From Amaricoccus macauensis_A (GTDB lineage: Bacteria > Pseudomonadota > Alphaproteobacteria > Rhodobacterales > Rhodobacteraceae), in NCBI RefSeq assembly GCF_049800915.1, contig NZ_JBNAFY010000008.1, forward strand, positions 124,001 through 188,000: a DNA stretch of 64,000 nucleotides, in the 5' to 3' direction. Position numbers and translations under genes: made by a program. Shown here piece after piece: positions 26,373 through 34,530 of this stretch (within the stretch, counting starts at the first letter, position 1; each line of letters starts with the position of its first letter). The notes under the pieces are model-generated. The model ran no database searches. It saw only the letters and a program-made list of their open reading frames with translations, and was not told the origin of the DNA.

Positions 26373-27656
26373 TCAATACAGCGCCGGCAGTGCCAGGGAC
26401 AGGGCAGGCACATAGGTTATCAGCATAAGCAGGATGATCATCCCGAGAAAGAATGGGAGGATCGCTTTGCTGATCCGCTCGATCGACACGCCCGAGATGC
26501 TGCTGGCGACAAAAAGGTTCACACCCAAGGGCGGCGTGCAGAAGCCGATTGCCAGGTTGACCGTCATGATTACGCCGAATGCGATGGGATCGACGCCAAG
26601 AGCCGTGGCCACCGGCAACAAGATCGGCGTCATGATGATGATCGAGGAAATCGTTTCCATGAACATGCCGATGATCAACAACAACAGGTTGATCAGCAGC
26701 AGGATGATGATCGGATTGTCCGAGAGCCCCGTCAACCATGTCGCCAGATCTGCCGGAATCTGAGCCAGGGTGATGACCCGGCCGAATGCCGTTGCCATGA
26801 TCACCAGCACGAGGATCATTCCGCTGGTCCGGGCGCTCTCGGCCAGGATCGACGGAAAATCTGACCACTTCAGATCGCGGTAGACGAATTTTCCGATAAT
26901 CGCGGCATAGAGCACGGCAACTGCGCCCGCTTCGGTGGGTGTAAAGACGCCACTGTAGATGCCGCCAAGGATGATCACCGGGACGAGGAGGGCCCAGACC
27001 GACTCGCGTAAACTCGTACGAACGCGCGTCGCGTTGAACGTTCTGGTATTGTTGATGACCTCGGTTTCATTGCGCAGCAAAATGCGGGCCACAATCATGA
27101 ACATCACCGCGAAGAGGATCCCTGGTACGATCCCGGCAAGGAACAGCTTGCCGATCGAGACCTCGGCCGTAACCCCATAGATGATGAAAGGAATGCTGGG
27201 CGGGATCATGACCCCGATCATGCCGGAGGACGCCGTCAGCGAAGAACTGAAGGTGCGATTGTATCCGACCTTCTCCATTTCAGGAATGAGGTTCGCGCCA
27301 ATGGCGGCGACCGTTGCCGGTGAAGAGCCTGAGATCGCAGCAAAGAAAACAGATGCGAGCACGTTGACATAGGCGAGGCCGGCGCGGATGTGACCGATCA
27401 GCGCATTGGCGAAACCGACGAGGCGCCGCGACATGCCGCCATGCTGCATGAGATCGCCAGCCAGAACGAAAAGCGGAACGGCAATCAAAGGAAAAGAGTC
27501 CGCTCCCGTTACCACCGACCTGGCCAACAGGACCAAGGGCGGAGTGCCGTCGACTAAGACCATGACAGCCATCGTTGCAAGGCCAAGGCAGATACCAATC
27601 GGAACGCTGAGAAGCAGGGTGAAGAGCAATACCAGGAAGAGTACAGTCGCGATCAT
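26373..27656 (-). CDS. TRAP transporter large permease, DctM family
   Basis: This 427-residue protein has about 12 membrane segments, with the DctM signatures GSSPATVAAIGANLIPEMEKVGY and IPPSIPFIIYGVTAEVSIGKLFLAG. It is the sodium-coupled transport subunit, partner of the DctQ and DctP proteins encoded upstream in the same unit. The TRAP genes run away from the shared operator at 29277-29290, so import is probably co-regulated with the dgo genes. Confidence 0.9.
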   Translation of the reverse strand: MIATVLFLVLLFTLLLSVPIGICLGLATMAVMVLVDGTPPLVLLARSVVTGADSFPLIAVPLFVLAGDLMQHGGMSRRLVGFANALIGHIRAGLAYVNVLASVFFAAISGSSPATVAAIGANLIPEMEKVGYNRTFSSSLTASSGMIGVMIPPSIPFIIYGVTAEVSIGKLFLAGIVPGILFAVMFMIVARILLRNETEVINNTRTFNATRVRTSLRESVWALLVPVIILGGIYSGVFTPTEAGAVAVLYAAIIGKFVYRDLKWSDFPSILAESARTSGMILVLVIMATAFGRVITLAQIPADLATWLTGLSDNPIIILLLINLLLLIIGMFMETISSIIIMTPILLPVATALGVDPIAFGVIMTVNLAIGFCTPPLGVNLFVASSISGVSIERISKAILPFFLGMIILLMLITYVPALSLALPALY

Positions 27657-27659
27657 GGG

Positions 27660-28151
27660 TCAGGCCTTTCCGGACATCGAGTCCGTGCACTGCAACGTGC
27701 CGATCAGGTGTTGCGTAACGCGCAGGATGGACAGCGCCGCACCCACGGGCGCGGAAGCGTAAAGCAGTGGGATTGGCATACCCAGCACCACCGATTTCTG
27801 GCTGAGAACGAAGGGCTGCATCATCAATTGGATACATTGGACGGCAATCACCGCGAGAAATCCGATGACCAACAGATCCACCACCACTTCGAATGCTCGC
27901 TGGCTGCGTGGGCCCAAGGCATCGCGGAGGAACGTGATGCGGACATGAGAGCCCTGCTGGAATGCGTAGCTGACCGCCACCCAGACGAACCAGATAAACA
28001 ACCACAAGGTCAGTTCTTCGCCCCACGACAGGGATGCGTTCATAATGTAGCGCATAAAGACATTCGTGCTTATCAGAAGCACGATCGCGGCCAGAAGCAG
28101 GCCAACGAGATAGCGTTCGAAATTCTTGTCGATCCAACGCAGTGCCGTCAT
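27660..28151 (-). CDS. TRAP transporter small permease, DctQ family
   Basis: This 163-residue protein has four predicted membrane helices; LTLWLFIWFVWVAVSYAFQQGSHVRI contains the conserved tryptophan-rich and GxHxR-like segment of DctQ subunits. It lies between DctP and DctM with only 3 bases to the latter. Confidence 0.88.
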   Translation of the reverse strand: MTALRWIDKNFERYLVGLLLAAIVLLISTNVFMRYIMNASLSWGEELTLWLFIWFVWVAVSYAFQQGSHVRITFLRDALGPRSQRAFEVVVDLLVIGFLAVIAVQCIQLMMQPFVLSQKSVVLGMPIPLLYASAPVGAALSILRVTQHLIGTLQCTDSMSGKA

Positions 28152-28219
28152 TTACCGGTCTCCCCCCAGAACTGCAGTGAACGGGTGTCCATCCTGGACA
28201 CCCGTGGCATTGCCCACTC

Positions 28220-29218
28220 TCAGGGAGCGCTTGCCGCTTCGACAGCGCCGAGCCAGCTGTCAAATACGTCGGCACCCACCTCGTCACGGTAGTTCGCGCG
28301 GACATCCTGGGTCACGTCGACGAACATCTGACGATCCTCGGCCGTCAACTCGATCACGTTGACACCGGCATCACGGATCTTCTGAAGCTGGCCGGCCTCT
28401 TCGGCGTTGACCAGTTCCTGTTGATAGGCCTCGGCTTCGGTCATCGCATCGCGCAGCAGGTTCTGTTCATCCTCAGAGAGACCCGACCAGAACCATTCGC
28501 CGACCACTGGGACGTAGACAGTGAAGACATGGCCCGTGAGCGAGACATGCTCCTGCACTTCGTAAAAACGCTGGCTATCGATCAGTGCGACGGGGTTCTC
28601 CTGGCCGTCGATCACACCCTGCTGCAAAGCGGAATAGACTTCACCAAAGTTCATTGGAGTCGGATTGGCGCCCAGAGCCTTGAAGGTATCGACATGGGCG
28701 GGCACCTTCATGGTGCGCAGCTTGATGCCTTCAAGGTCCTCGGGTTTCTCGATGGGACGAACACTGTTGGTCACGTGGCGCAGGCCATTTTCCATCCAAC
28801 CCAGGCCCACCAGACCCTGGTTTTCAAGCCGCGCCAGCATTTCGTCACCCGTCGGGCCGTTGAGCACGTCCAGGGCGACTTCCTTGCTGGGGTACATGTA
28901 GGGCAGTTCGATCACTGCAAACGCCGGATCCCAGCCTGCGAAGATGGCAGAGGGCGAAACCGCCATTTCCAACACCCCGGTCTGCACACCTTCGATCATC
29001 TCACGATCCGGGCCCATTTGCGAAGAGGGGAAGATCTGAACGTCGAACTCGCCATCGGAGCGGGTTTCAACCAGTTCCTCAAACTTCAGCAGAGCCCGGT
29101 GCATGTGATATTGCTCATTCGTGCCGTGGCCGATCTTTATTACGGTTTCGGCCGATGCTGCGCTTGCGACTCCCGTAGCCAAGAATGCAAAGAACGCGAC
29201 TGAAATTGTCCTCGACAT
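28220..29218 (-). CDS. TRAP transporter solute-binding protein, DctP family
   Basis: The ATG at 29218 follows GGAGAAACC and opens a signal peptide (MSRTISVAFFAFLATGVASAASA); 332 residues. The DctP pattern is visible: the LEGIKLRTMKVPAHVDTFKALGANPTPMNFGEVYSALQQG stretch (given here as family region, residues about 160-200) with the carboxylate-binding arginine in LRTM. It captures a carboxylate such as a sugar acid in the periplasm. The gene is the first of the TRAP operon. Confidence 0.88.
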   Translation of the reverse strand: MSRTISVAFFAFLATGVASAASAETVIKIGHGTNEQYHMHRALLKFEELVETRSDGEFDVQIFPSSQMGPDREMIEGVQTGVLEMAVSPSAIFAGWDPAFAVIELPYMYPSKEVALDVLNGPTGDEMLARLENQGLVGLGWMENGLRHVTNSVRPIEKPEDLEGIKLRTMKVPAHVDTFKALGANPTPMNFGEVYSALQQGVIDGQENPVALIDSQRFYEVQEHVSLTGHVFTVYVPVVGEWFWSGLSEDEQNLLRDAMTEAEAYQQELVNAEEAGQLQKIRDAGVNVIELTAEDRQMFVDVTQDVRANYRDEVGADVFDSWLGAVEAASAP

Positions 29219-29276
29219 GGTTTCTCCACCCTGTGTGCGTCCAACCAAATGGATCGTCTGCTTGTTGATACTGATG

Positions 29277-29290
29277 TCTGATGTATCAGA
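29277..29290. promoter_or_regulatory. GntR-type operator (site 2)
   Basis: TCTGATGTATCAGA is the exact reverse complement of the 14-mer at 22360-22373. It lies between the TRAP operon (start 29218, minus strand) and the GntR-family gene (start 29360, plus strand), overlapping a minus-strand promoter-like TTGCAC with a 17-base spacer. Two identical sites flanking the cluster mark it as one regulon. Confidence 0.68.
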
Positions 29291-29359
29291 TATAAAATGT
29301 TAGTGCAACGGAATCTTGGCTGGGGTATCAAGGTTGCGGTGGCGAAGAAAGGAAAGCCG

Positions 29360-30079
29360 ATGACCGGACAGAAGATGAAGCGGATTAAGGCGCCGGATTC
29401 TCTCTGCGATATCGCAGCCACGGCCATACGGGAGGCGATCATCACAGGGCGCTATGGATTGGGGGAGGCACTCTCCGAGAATTCACTCTCCGAACTTCTC
29501 GGCATTAGCAAGACTCCGATCCGTGAAGCACTTGCCACTCTCAAGCATGAAGGCCTTGTGACCATTGTTCCACGAAAAGGCACCTTTGTATTTACCATGG
29601 GTGTCGAAGAGGTGGCACAGCTGGGCTTCTATCGTTTCGTCCTCGAATCCACGGCACTGGACCTTGCGATGGCAGAGCACAGAAAGGATCTTCTGATCTC
29701 ACTTAAATCGATTTGCAGCGCGATGACTGCAGCCCACGGCACAGGTCGAATGGCGGAGTATTTGAATTTGGACGGACAGTTTCACAATGCGTTCGTCGAG
29801 CGCTGTGGGAACCTCTACCTGATTGGTGGGTATCAAGCGATTACAGGCCGCACGGCCGCACTGCGAACCCACCTTTCGAAGCATGCGACCCATACCGAGA
29901 AATCCATCGGCGAGCATATCGAGATGGTTGACCTGCTCGAATCTGGGGATCTCCCTGCCGCCGTAGAGGTTTTGAAACGGCATGTGACACGCGGGCAGCG
30001 CACCTATGCGGATGGCATTCAGGATATTGCCGCCGCGAGCGCCGAAGACCGGGTTATTCGCAGGAAGCGGACGCGATGA
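29360..30079 (+). CDS. GntR-family regulator with FCD domain
   Basis: The ATG at 29360 is chosen because AAAGGA lies 7 bases upstream; an in-frame ATG at 29297 lacks a ribosome site and would lie against the operator. About 239 residues. The wHTH spans about 10-75 (LSENSLSELLGISKTPIREALATLKHEG), followed by an FCD-type helical domain. It is divergent from the TRAP operon and probably represses both the TRAP and dgo units through the paired operators; the effector is likely the imported acid or a breakdown product. Confidence 0.85.
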   Translation: MTGQKMKRIKAPDSLCDIAATAIREAIITGRYGLGEALSENSLSELLGISKTPIREALATLKHEGLVTIVPRKGTFVFTMGVEEVAQLGFYRFVLESTALDLAMAEHRKDLLISLKSICSAMTAAHGTGRMAEYLNLDGQFHNAFVERCGNLYLIGGYQAITGRTAALRTHLSKHATHTEKSIGEHIEMVDLLESGDLPAAVEVLKRHVTRGQRTYADGIQDIAAASAEDRVIRRKRTR

Positions 30080-30235
30080 AGCGCCAAATTCACCTCCAAC
30101 CCGGTTGGTGGCATTTCTAACGCCACCTTTGCCGACATAATCCTGGATTGCCATTTGAGTGACACTGGAATTGCGGGCAGATCTGTAATCCAGTCGGGCG
30201 TCTGGGCGGACAGCGCGTATCGCTCGCGTAATATT

Positions 30236-30317
30236 AAGCAGCAGAGACTATGAGCCGTGGCGCATCCTTTCGATCGGCCGCCGCGACTGGGTGAATGACT
30301 GATAGTCTCTGCTGCTT
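30236..30317. repeat. 16-bp perfect inverted repeat around 50 bases
   Basis: AAGCAGCAGAGACTAT (30236-30251) is perfectly inverted as ATAGTCTCTGCTGCTT (30302-30317). It lies in a gene-free gap after the GntR gene and just before a zone of gene fragments. It could be the ends of a very small non-autonomous element (MITE) or a long hairpin. There is no obvious target duplication. Confidence 0.55.
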
Positions 30318-30341
30318 GGTATCACACATGGACGTTCACAG

Positions 30342-30761
30342 TTGCCAATAACTGATCCTCAGTTCCTTCTTCCCGCCTCCCTTTTTGTCACCCCGGGGAT
30401 GCAAGCCGCGGCGCAGGAGAGCGATGCGACACCCGGAGTTCTTGCCGTGGAGAACGCTCCCACGGATAGGGCGATCGCCGACCGGCTGCGTGCCATCATC
30501 GGCGCACTCGACCAAGACCAGTTAACGGTATCTGTGGAAGCCGGCGTGGTCACGCTTGCGGGTGATGTTGCGGACCCGGTCGTCAGCAAGGATGTGGCCG
30601 GCATTGCCGAGCTTCTGGAAGGCGCCGGAGCGGAGTTCGCAAGTCCTTGTCCCAAAAAGGAATTTAGATGCCGAAACTTTCCCGACTCCGTCTTGCGACA
30701 TTTTTGTGCTGCAACTTGTGCCTGGGCGCAAGATCCATCGACAGCCCATAGGTCAATTTGA
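30342..30761 (+). pseudogene. Fragment of a BON-domain protein (possibly mechanosensitive channel N-terminus)
   Basis: The frame shows the end of a signal-peptide-like segment (FLLPASLFVTPGMQAAAQ) and then a BON-like domain: APTDRAIADRLRAII, LTVSVEAGVVTLAGDVAD. This combination is seen at the N-terminus of some small-conductance mechanosensitive channels. Similarity stops near 30640, after which the frame runs into unrelated sequence. There is no good start codon or ribosome site. It is probably a truncated relic. A 27-codon frame at 30668-30751 behind AAAAAGGA follows; it is not identifiable. Confidence 0.45.
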
Positions 30762-30826
30762 TGTTCCGCTCCTCGCAGCGCACAGCTGAGAGCCTGGGTC
30801 GAGAGGATGCGCAGCGTTGATGGTTC

Positions 30827-31363
30827 ATGGCGCATTCAGGCAGCGAGGATTACCCCGGCTCGATTCACCCGTCCGTGCAACAATTCGTGGATGCGGTTCT
30901 CTTGCAGGACGATGATCCGAAATATCTCGATGTATTGCGTGAAAGGGCCGAGCAAATGATGTGGCCCCTCTTTATCCACCCGAACGGATCGGAGGTAGCT
31001 CCGAACTACGTGTCACAAGTCTGGTCGACGGAATTAGGCACCGGCGCGCACATCGCACGTACCATTGTCTACGACTTTCTCTTCGCACTCGGCGAGAACG
31101 CAACGCGGGGTGCTATGCTGCTCAATGACCATCAATCGACGCAGGCTGCCGCGAAGTATATTGGTCAGCAGGCCCGCGCTTCTGCATTGGCCGCCGCTGC
31201 GCGAGAACGCGATGACATTTTTGAGGAATTGATGCCCGGAGTAGATCTCAGGCACCGCAGCGACTCTGCGCAACCGCAATGGTCTCCAGGAAAAGACGTA
31301 GCTGTCAATTCCGAAACAAGGAAGATCAAGGCCAACCGGAATAGTCCCCAACGGGCCGCATGA
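30827..31363 (+). CDS. Tyrosine-recombinase-like protein (C-terminal domain only)
   Basis: The 178-residue frame contains LFIHPNGSEVAPNYVSQVW, then AHIARTIVYDFLFALG and LLNDHQSTQAAAKYIG. This spacing echoes the HxxR, H and Tyr boxes of tyrosine recombinases, with the tyrosine in KYIG as the candidate nucleophile. The N-terminal DNA-binding domain and first arginine box are missing, so it may be a fragment or a divergent type. It is followed by a KfrA-like gene. Without a search I hold this assignment loosely; otherwise it is a hypothetical protein. Confidence 0.45.
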   Translation: MAHSGSEDYPGSIHPSVQQFVDAVLLQDDDPKYLDVLRERAEQMMWPLFIHPNGSEVAPNYVSQVWSTELGTGAHIARTIVYDFLFALGENATRGAMLLNDHQSTQAAAKYIGQQARASALAAAARERDDIFEELMPGVDLRHRSDSAQPQWSPGKDVAVNSETRKIKANRNSPQRAA

Positions 31364-31595
31364 TCACACAAGCGCCTGTTCTGGGACTCGAGGACAATGT
31401 CAGGCGGGGGAGTCTTCCTGTTCAAAGGCACGGTATTTCGAAGAGGACATGCTTTTATTCGGGCGGAACTGAAAAGAAGAGCATGATCCCGCGCTCGGGC
31501 GTCCGACGAGCCTCTTGCCGGCCCGGGCTGAACGGTCTGATCGAAAATCAACCCTGGTCGGTTGGCGGTGAGGCAACGGATTTGCAACCCGAATA

Positions 31596-31621
31596 CGATA
31601 CGATACGACCATATCGTATCG
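31596..31621. promoter_or_regulatory. Palindromic operator of the KfrA-like gene
   Basis: CGATACGATA (31596-31605) and TATCGTATCG (31612-31621) form a perfect 10-base inverted repeat with a 6-base spacer, ending 13 bases before the ATG. A third GATAC-type half site precedes it. KfrA-type proteins are known to bind palindromes in their own promoter, so autorepression is likely. Confidence 0.65.
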
Positions 31622-31634
31622 AACAGGTATCAGG

Positions 31635-32408
31635 ATGAGTAACGATCTTAAAGCGCGGGTCGCGGCGGCTGCGGAAGCCCTGGAGTCCGAGGGCATTCGC
31701 CCAACGATCCAGAAGGTGCGCGAACTTGTGCAGGCGAACAACAACGACGTCGCCTCTGCATTCAAGACCTGGCAGCAAGCCAAATCTGAGCAGGCGAAGC
31801 GAACTGTCCCGGCGCTCGACGATCTGCCAGTCCCGCAAGCTATGCGCATTGCCCTCAAGGCGGTGATAGCTGCGCATGAGCAGATCATGGCAGAGGAACT
31901 CGAGGCCGAACGTCTCACCGCTCGTATGCATCGCCAGTCCATGTCAGAAAAACTTGAACGCGAACGCACCGCTGCGCGCAATGCCGAGGCCGAAGCGAGT
32001 TCCGATGCGCAGATCCGGATAGCGGAAGCAGAAGCGCGCGCAGATGCTCAGGACAAGAAGAATGCGGAATTGACCAGGGAGCTGGAGGAGATGCAGTCCC
32101 AATTACTGGAGGCAAAGAAAAGGTATGGCATCGCGGAGGAGCGCACCAAGGCGGTCGAGAAGCGGATGGATGACGCGGAGGGTCGATTGACTGATGAGCG
32201 TGTGGCCCGCCTGGATGCGGAGCGGCGGTATGCCGAGGCGATAGAATCATCTGCTCGGGCCCGGGCCGACGCTGACGCCAGAGTGCGTGTCGTGCAACTG
32301 GAAGCCGAGCGTCGCATTGCCGAAGAGCACGCACGATACAGCCGGGCAGAGGCTCGGAACTTGCACGCTGCCAGTCGAAAACCTGTTCCCGCCAGCCGCC
32401 GCCGGTAG
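31635..32408 (+). CDS. KfrA-like DNA-binding coiled-coil protein
   Basis: This 257-residue protein begins with a KfrA_N-type helix-turn-helix region (VAAAAEALESEGIRPTIQKVRELVQANNNDVASAFKTW, residues about 8-45; the key feature is GIRPT...VRE). It is followed by a long alpha-helical coiled coil rich in Ala, Glu and Arg (residues about 85-245). This is the architecture of plasmid KfrA proteins, which help plasmid segregation and regulate their own promoter. Related proteins also occur beside integrases on chromosomal elements, so it does not prove a plasmid. The recombinase-like gene upstream fits either setting. Confidence 0.7.
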   Translation: MSNDLKARVAAAAEALESEGIRPTIQKVRELVQANNNDVASAFKTWQQAKSEQAKRTVPALDDLPVPQAMRIALKAVIAAHEQIMAEELEAERLTARMHRQSMSEKLERERTAARNAEAEASSDAQIRIAEAEARADAQDKKNAELTRELEEMQSQLLEAKKRYGIAEERTKAVEKRMDDAEGRLTDERVARLDAERRYAEAIESSARARADADARVRVVQLEAERRIAEEHARYSRAEARNLHAASRKPVPASRRR

Positions 32409-32760
32409 AAGGACCGATTTTCCGATCGGCGAACAGATGTGATCCGGCAGCGAGACCCTCCACTGGGAGGGGAGGCGTAGGCTCCTTATCGAATTCGAGA
32501 GGCGCGGCAATCGAGGCATCCGGATTCTCGCATCTCAACGAGTGGTCAGCTGGGAGGGCCGACGGCGGTCGACACCGACCCCAACGGAGCGTTTTTTGGC
32601 TTCCCGATCCGGAAGCGCCGATGTATGTGGCGTTTTGGTCGGCGTCCACTGTCCCCGGTTTGCTGCAGTTTTCTCCTTGAGATTCACCCCATTGAAAGCT
32701 GAAGCTGGTCACACGCATTCCAATCAGGCATGATCTTCAAGGGGTTAGAGGGGCTACCTA
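32409..32760. other. Gap without recognisable gene
   Basis: About 350 bases between the KfrA-like gene and the next small gene. The open frames here are overlapping shadows with no ribosome sites or family similarity. I see no clear repeat or RNA. Confidence 0.4.
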
Positions 32761-33023
32761 TGATCAGCCGTATTCGAGGCGCGCTGTCCGCGCGGCATCA
32801 GGCTGTGTGCGAGGCTGAAGCGCTTGTCTGGCGGCTCGGTGACCGTGCAGAAGCTGTTGCGCTCTCATGTGCCGCGAGCGCGGATGGCCGGGTCAAAGTA
32901 CACTTTCAGCGGGTGGCGCGGATCGCCCGGCGCCGGAATGATCTCATTGAAGGCCGTGATACCACGACAGGATATGACGGAAATGCGCGTTGGCTTAGCC
33001 GGGCAGGGGCCCTGTTGTTGTAA
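32761..33023 (+). CDS. Small hypothetical protein (87 aa)
   Basis: The frame from ATG 32761 (AGAGGGG about 7 bases upstream) encodes MISRIRGALSARHQAVCEAE, a basic, alanine- and arginine-rich protein with no recognised domain. Codon use is normal for the window. An ATG at 32730 would add ten residues but lacks a ribosome site. Function unknown. Confidence 0.45.
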
Positions 33024-33076
33024 ACAGGTTCAGATCGTCTCGCTGGCGTACACGTGGACTTCGGAATCGGAACGTG

Positions 33077-33295
33077 ATGACTGCGATCATGGTGCTTGCC
33101 CTTGCAGGCCATGCGGGGTTGCTTGAGGGGGTCTCGTCCAGCGAAACGGGCGAAGCAAAAGACATCATGGGTGTCGCCGACATGGCTATCGATGGCGATA
33201 CGTTCCGGCTCCGTGGGCTTGATACGCGCATAACCGATCCGCTACTCCTGCCGCTCTCCTTCAAGAGGCTGTCTCAGGCAACAGTGCGCGAGTGA
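33077..33295 (+). pseudogene. N-terminal fragment of a thermonuclease-like (SNase) protein
   Basis: A signal-like start (MTAIMVLALAGHAG) is followed by AIDGDTFRLRGLDTRI, matching the DGDTxR...RLxGID motif at the start of the staphylococcal-nuclease domain. The frame stops after only about 72 residues, before the catalytic Arg/Glu region, so it is a truncated relic or an N-terminal piece. It faces the decayed gene at 33384-33923. Confidence 0.4.
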
Positions 33296-33383
33296 AACCG
33301 GGTTAGTCTCCGCGAAGAATTGCGAGGCGAACTCTCGCCAGAAGGAAAAAAGGCAGGGCGGTTCGTTCCATGGCTATGTCGGC

Positions 33384-33923
33384 TTACCCCAGCCATAGCC
33401 CCTCTCGTCGAAGCTGCGACTTGATCCGCAATGTCAGATGCGCGGATACAACGCGCCTTGCGGGAAGGTTTGAGAGATGCCGCCCGCTCGATGCTTGACC
33501 AGCCTCGGCTCCGACAGGGAAGTCCCAGACCGCTTCCCACCAACCCGTATGTATCGATGGGGAAGACGTGTCGTCTGCGAGACGTCAGATGGGACCGAGT
33601 GTCCACAACGTAGCCGTGCCGCACGAGCGCTGCGACGTCATCACCGCCGGGTGTGCCCCGTGACGAGCCATTGCTTCCCGGAGAAGGCGGTATTGTTCGA
33701 CAATCTCGGGGCGCACCGCGCCGTCCATGACAACAGCGTTTTCCCGCATCACGACGGCGTCCCGGAGAGCATGAGCCCTCCGGAGCGCCGTCTCGAAAAC
33801 GCGTTGCCGGTCGGGAGAGATCAGAAGCCTGTCCAGCTTCAAAGCGGCTTCGCCTGCCTTCCAGTCGCGGGATCCCGTGCCTCGGCCGGCAGTGTGATCT
33901 TGTTAGGAGTTGTGCGAGGTCAT
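33384..33923 (-). pseudogene. Decayed copy of module gene B (paralogue of 61932-62483)
   Basis: Reading from an ATG that overlaps the preceding gene's TGA, the frame hits TAA at codon 7. It then resumes with RVFETALRRAHALRDAVV and EIVEQYRLLREAMARHGAHP, shifts frame to GGDDVAALVRHGYVVDTR and GWSSIERAAS, and shifts back to LPARRVVSAHLTLRIKSQLR before its stop. All three pieces align in order with the intact protein at 61932-62483. Total length is 180 codons versus 184. It therefore carries one nonsense codon and two frameshifts. Confidence 0.75.
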
Positions 33924-34330
33924 GCGCCGAGGGCTCCATGTGTGAGTCGGCGTTTCAGGGTCCGGGCAGCATCCAGGGCCGTCACGCCCTGATCCAGGGT
34001 CGTGAGGCACTCCAGCGCACAGATGACCTTAGGGTCGTCCGGTTCGAGGAAGTCGATATCGCCGTCTTCGACGGACGCGACCGGTAGACCACCCCCAAGG
34101 GCGTCATGAAGGAAATCCCGAAGCGCGCGGAGGTCCTGGATATGCTCGAGGGGTTCGGCACCTTCCGTCACAAGTTGGATAAGGGCATCAGCCCGGGAAC
34201 CCCAGTGGGGTCCCCCGAAGAGTGCCGCGGTTTCCACAAGGTTTGGTCCGCCTTCCTCGCGGAGCCAGGCGGCGAACCCTGCGGCCCTTCGAAGATCCAG
34301 GATCCGGTCGGAAAGGTTTACGTATTGCAT
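33920..34330 (-). CDS. Module gene A, copy 1 (hypothetical, 136 aa)
   Basis: The start at 34330 (MQYVNLSDRILDLRRAAGF) follows AGGAG. The protein is exactly as long (136 residues) as the one at 62480-62890 and aligns with it: FAAWLREEGGPNLVE versus FEDWLREDGEKLIAT, LEHIQDLRALRDFL versus LDHLVELRRLRDLI, and a GGGLPVASVEDGD versus GGSLPAVYREGD segment. It is helical and acidic, with no recognised family. A strong hairpin precedes it (34492-34520), and gene B follows with a 4-base overlap. Confidence 0.65.
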   Translation of the reverse strand: MQYVNLSDRILDLRRAAGFAAWLREEGGPNLVETAALFGGPHWGSRADALIQLVTEGAEPLEHIQDLRALRDFLHDALGGGLPVASVEDGDIDFLEPDDPKVICALECLTTLDQGVTALDAARTLKRRLTHGALGA

Positions 34331-34491
34331 GTTGTGGTCTCCTTGCTCGATGCAGCGCATCATTTGATTGAAAAGGCCGGTTTGACCCGGGACTTGCGTC
34401 AAGGATCCAGTTCGGGGGAGCCGTCAGGCGGCAGGCCACGGATCTTGCGGCTGTCGCCATTCGCGCGGTTGTTGGCGCGCGGGAGCGTGCG

Positions 34492-34520
34492 TGTTCCGAC
34501 CGCGCAGGGCGGTCGGAACA
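34492..34520 (-). terminator. Strong hairpin between the 34.5-kb gene and module gene A
   Basis: TGTTCCGACCGC (34492-34503) and GCGGTCGGAACA (34509-34520) form a 12-base perfect stem with a 5-base loop, 10 bases after the stop of the gene at 34531-35007. There is no clear T run, but position suggests a terminator or a processing/attenuation site ahead of gene A. A similar hairpin lies ahead of the second copy of gene A. Confidence 0.5.
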
Positions 34521-34530
34521 GCCGCGGAAA

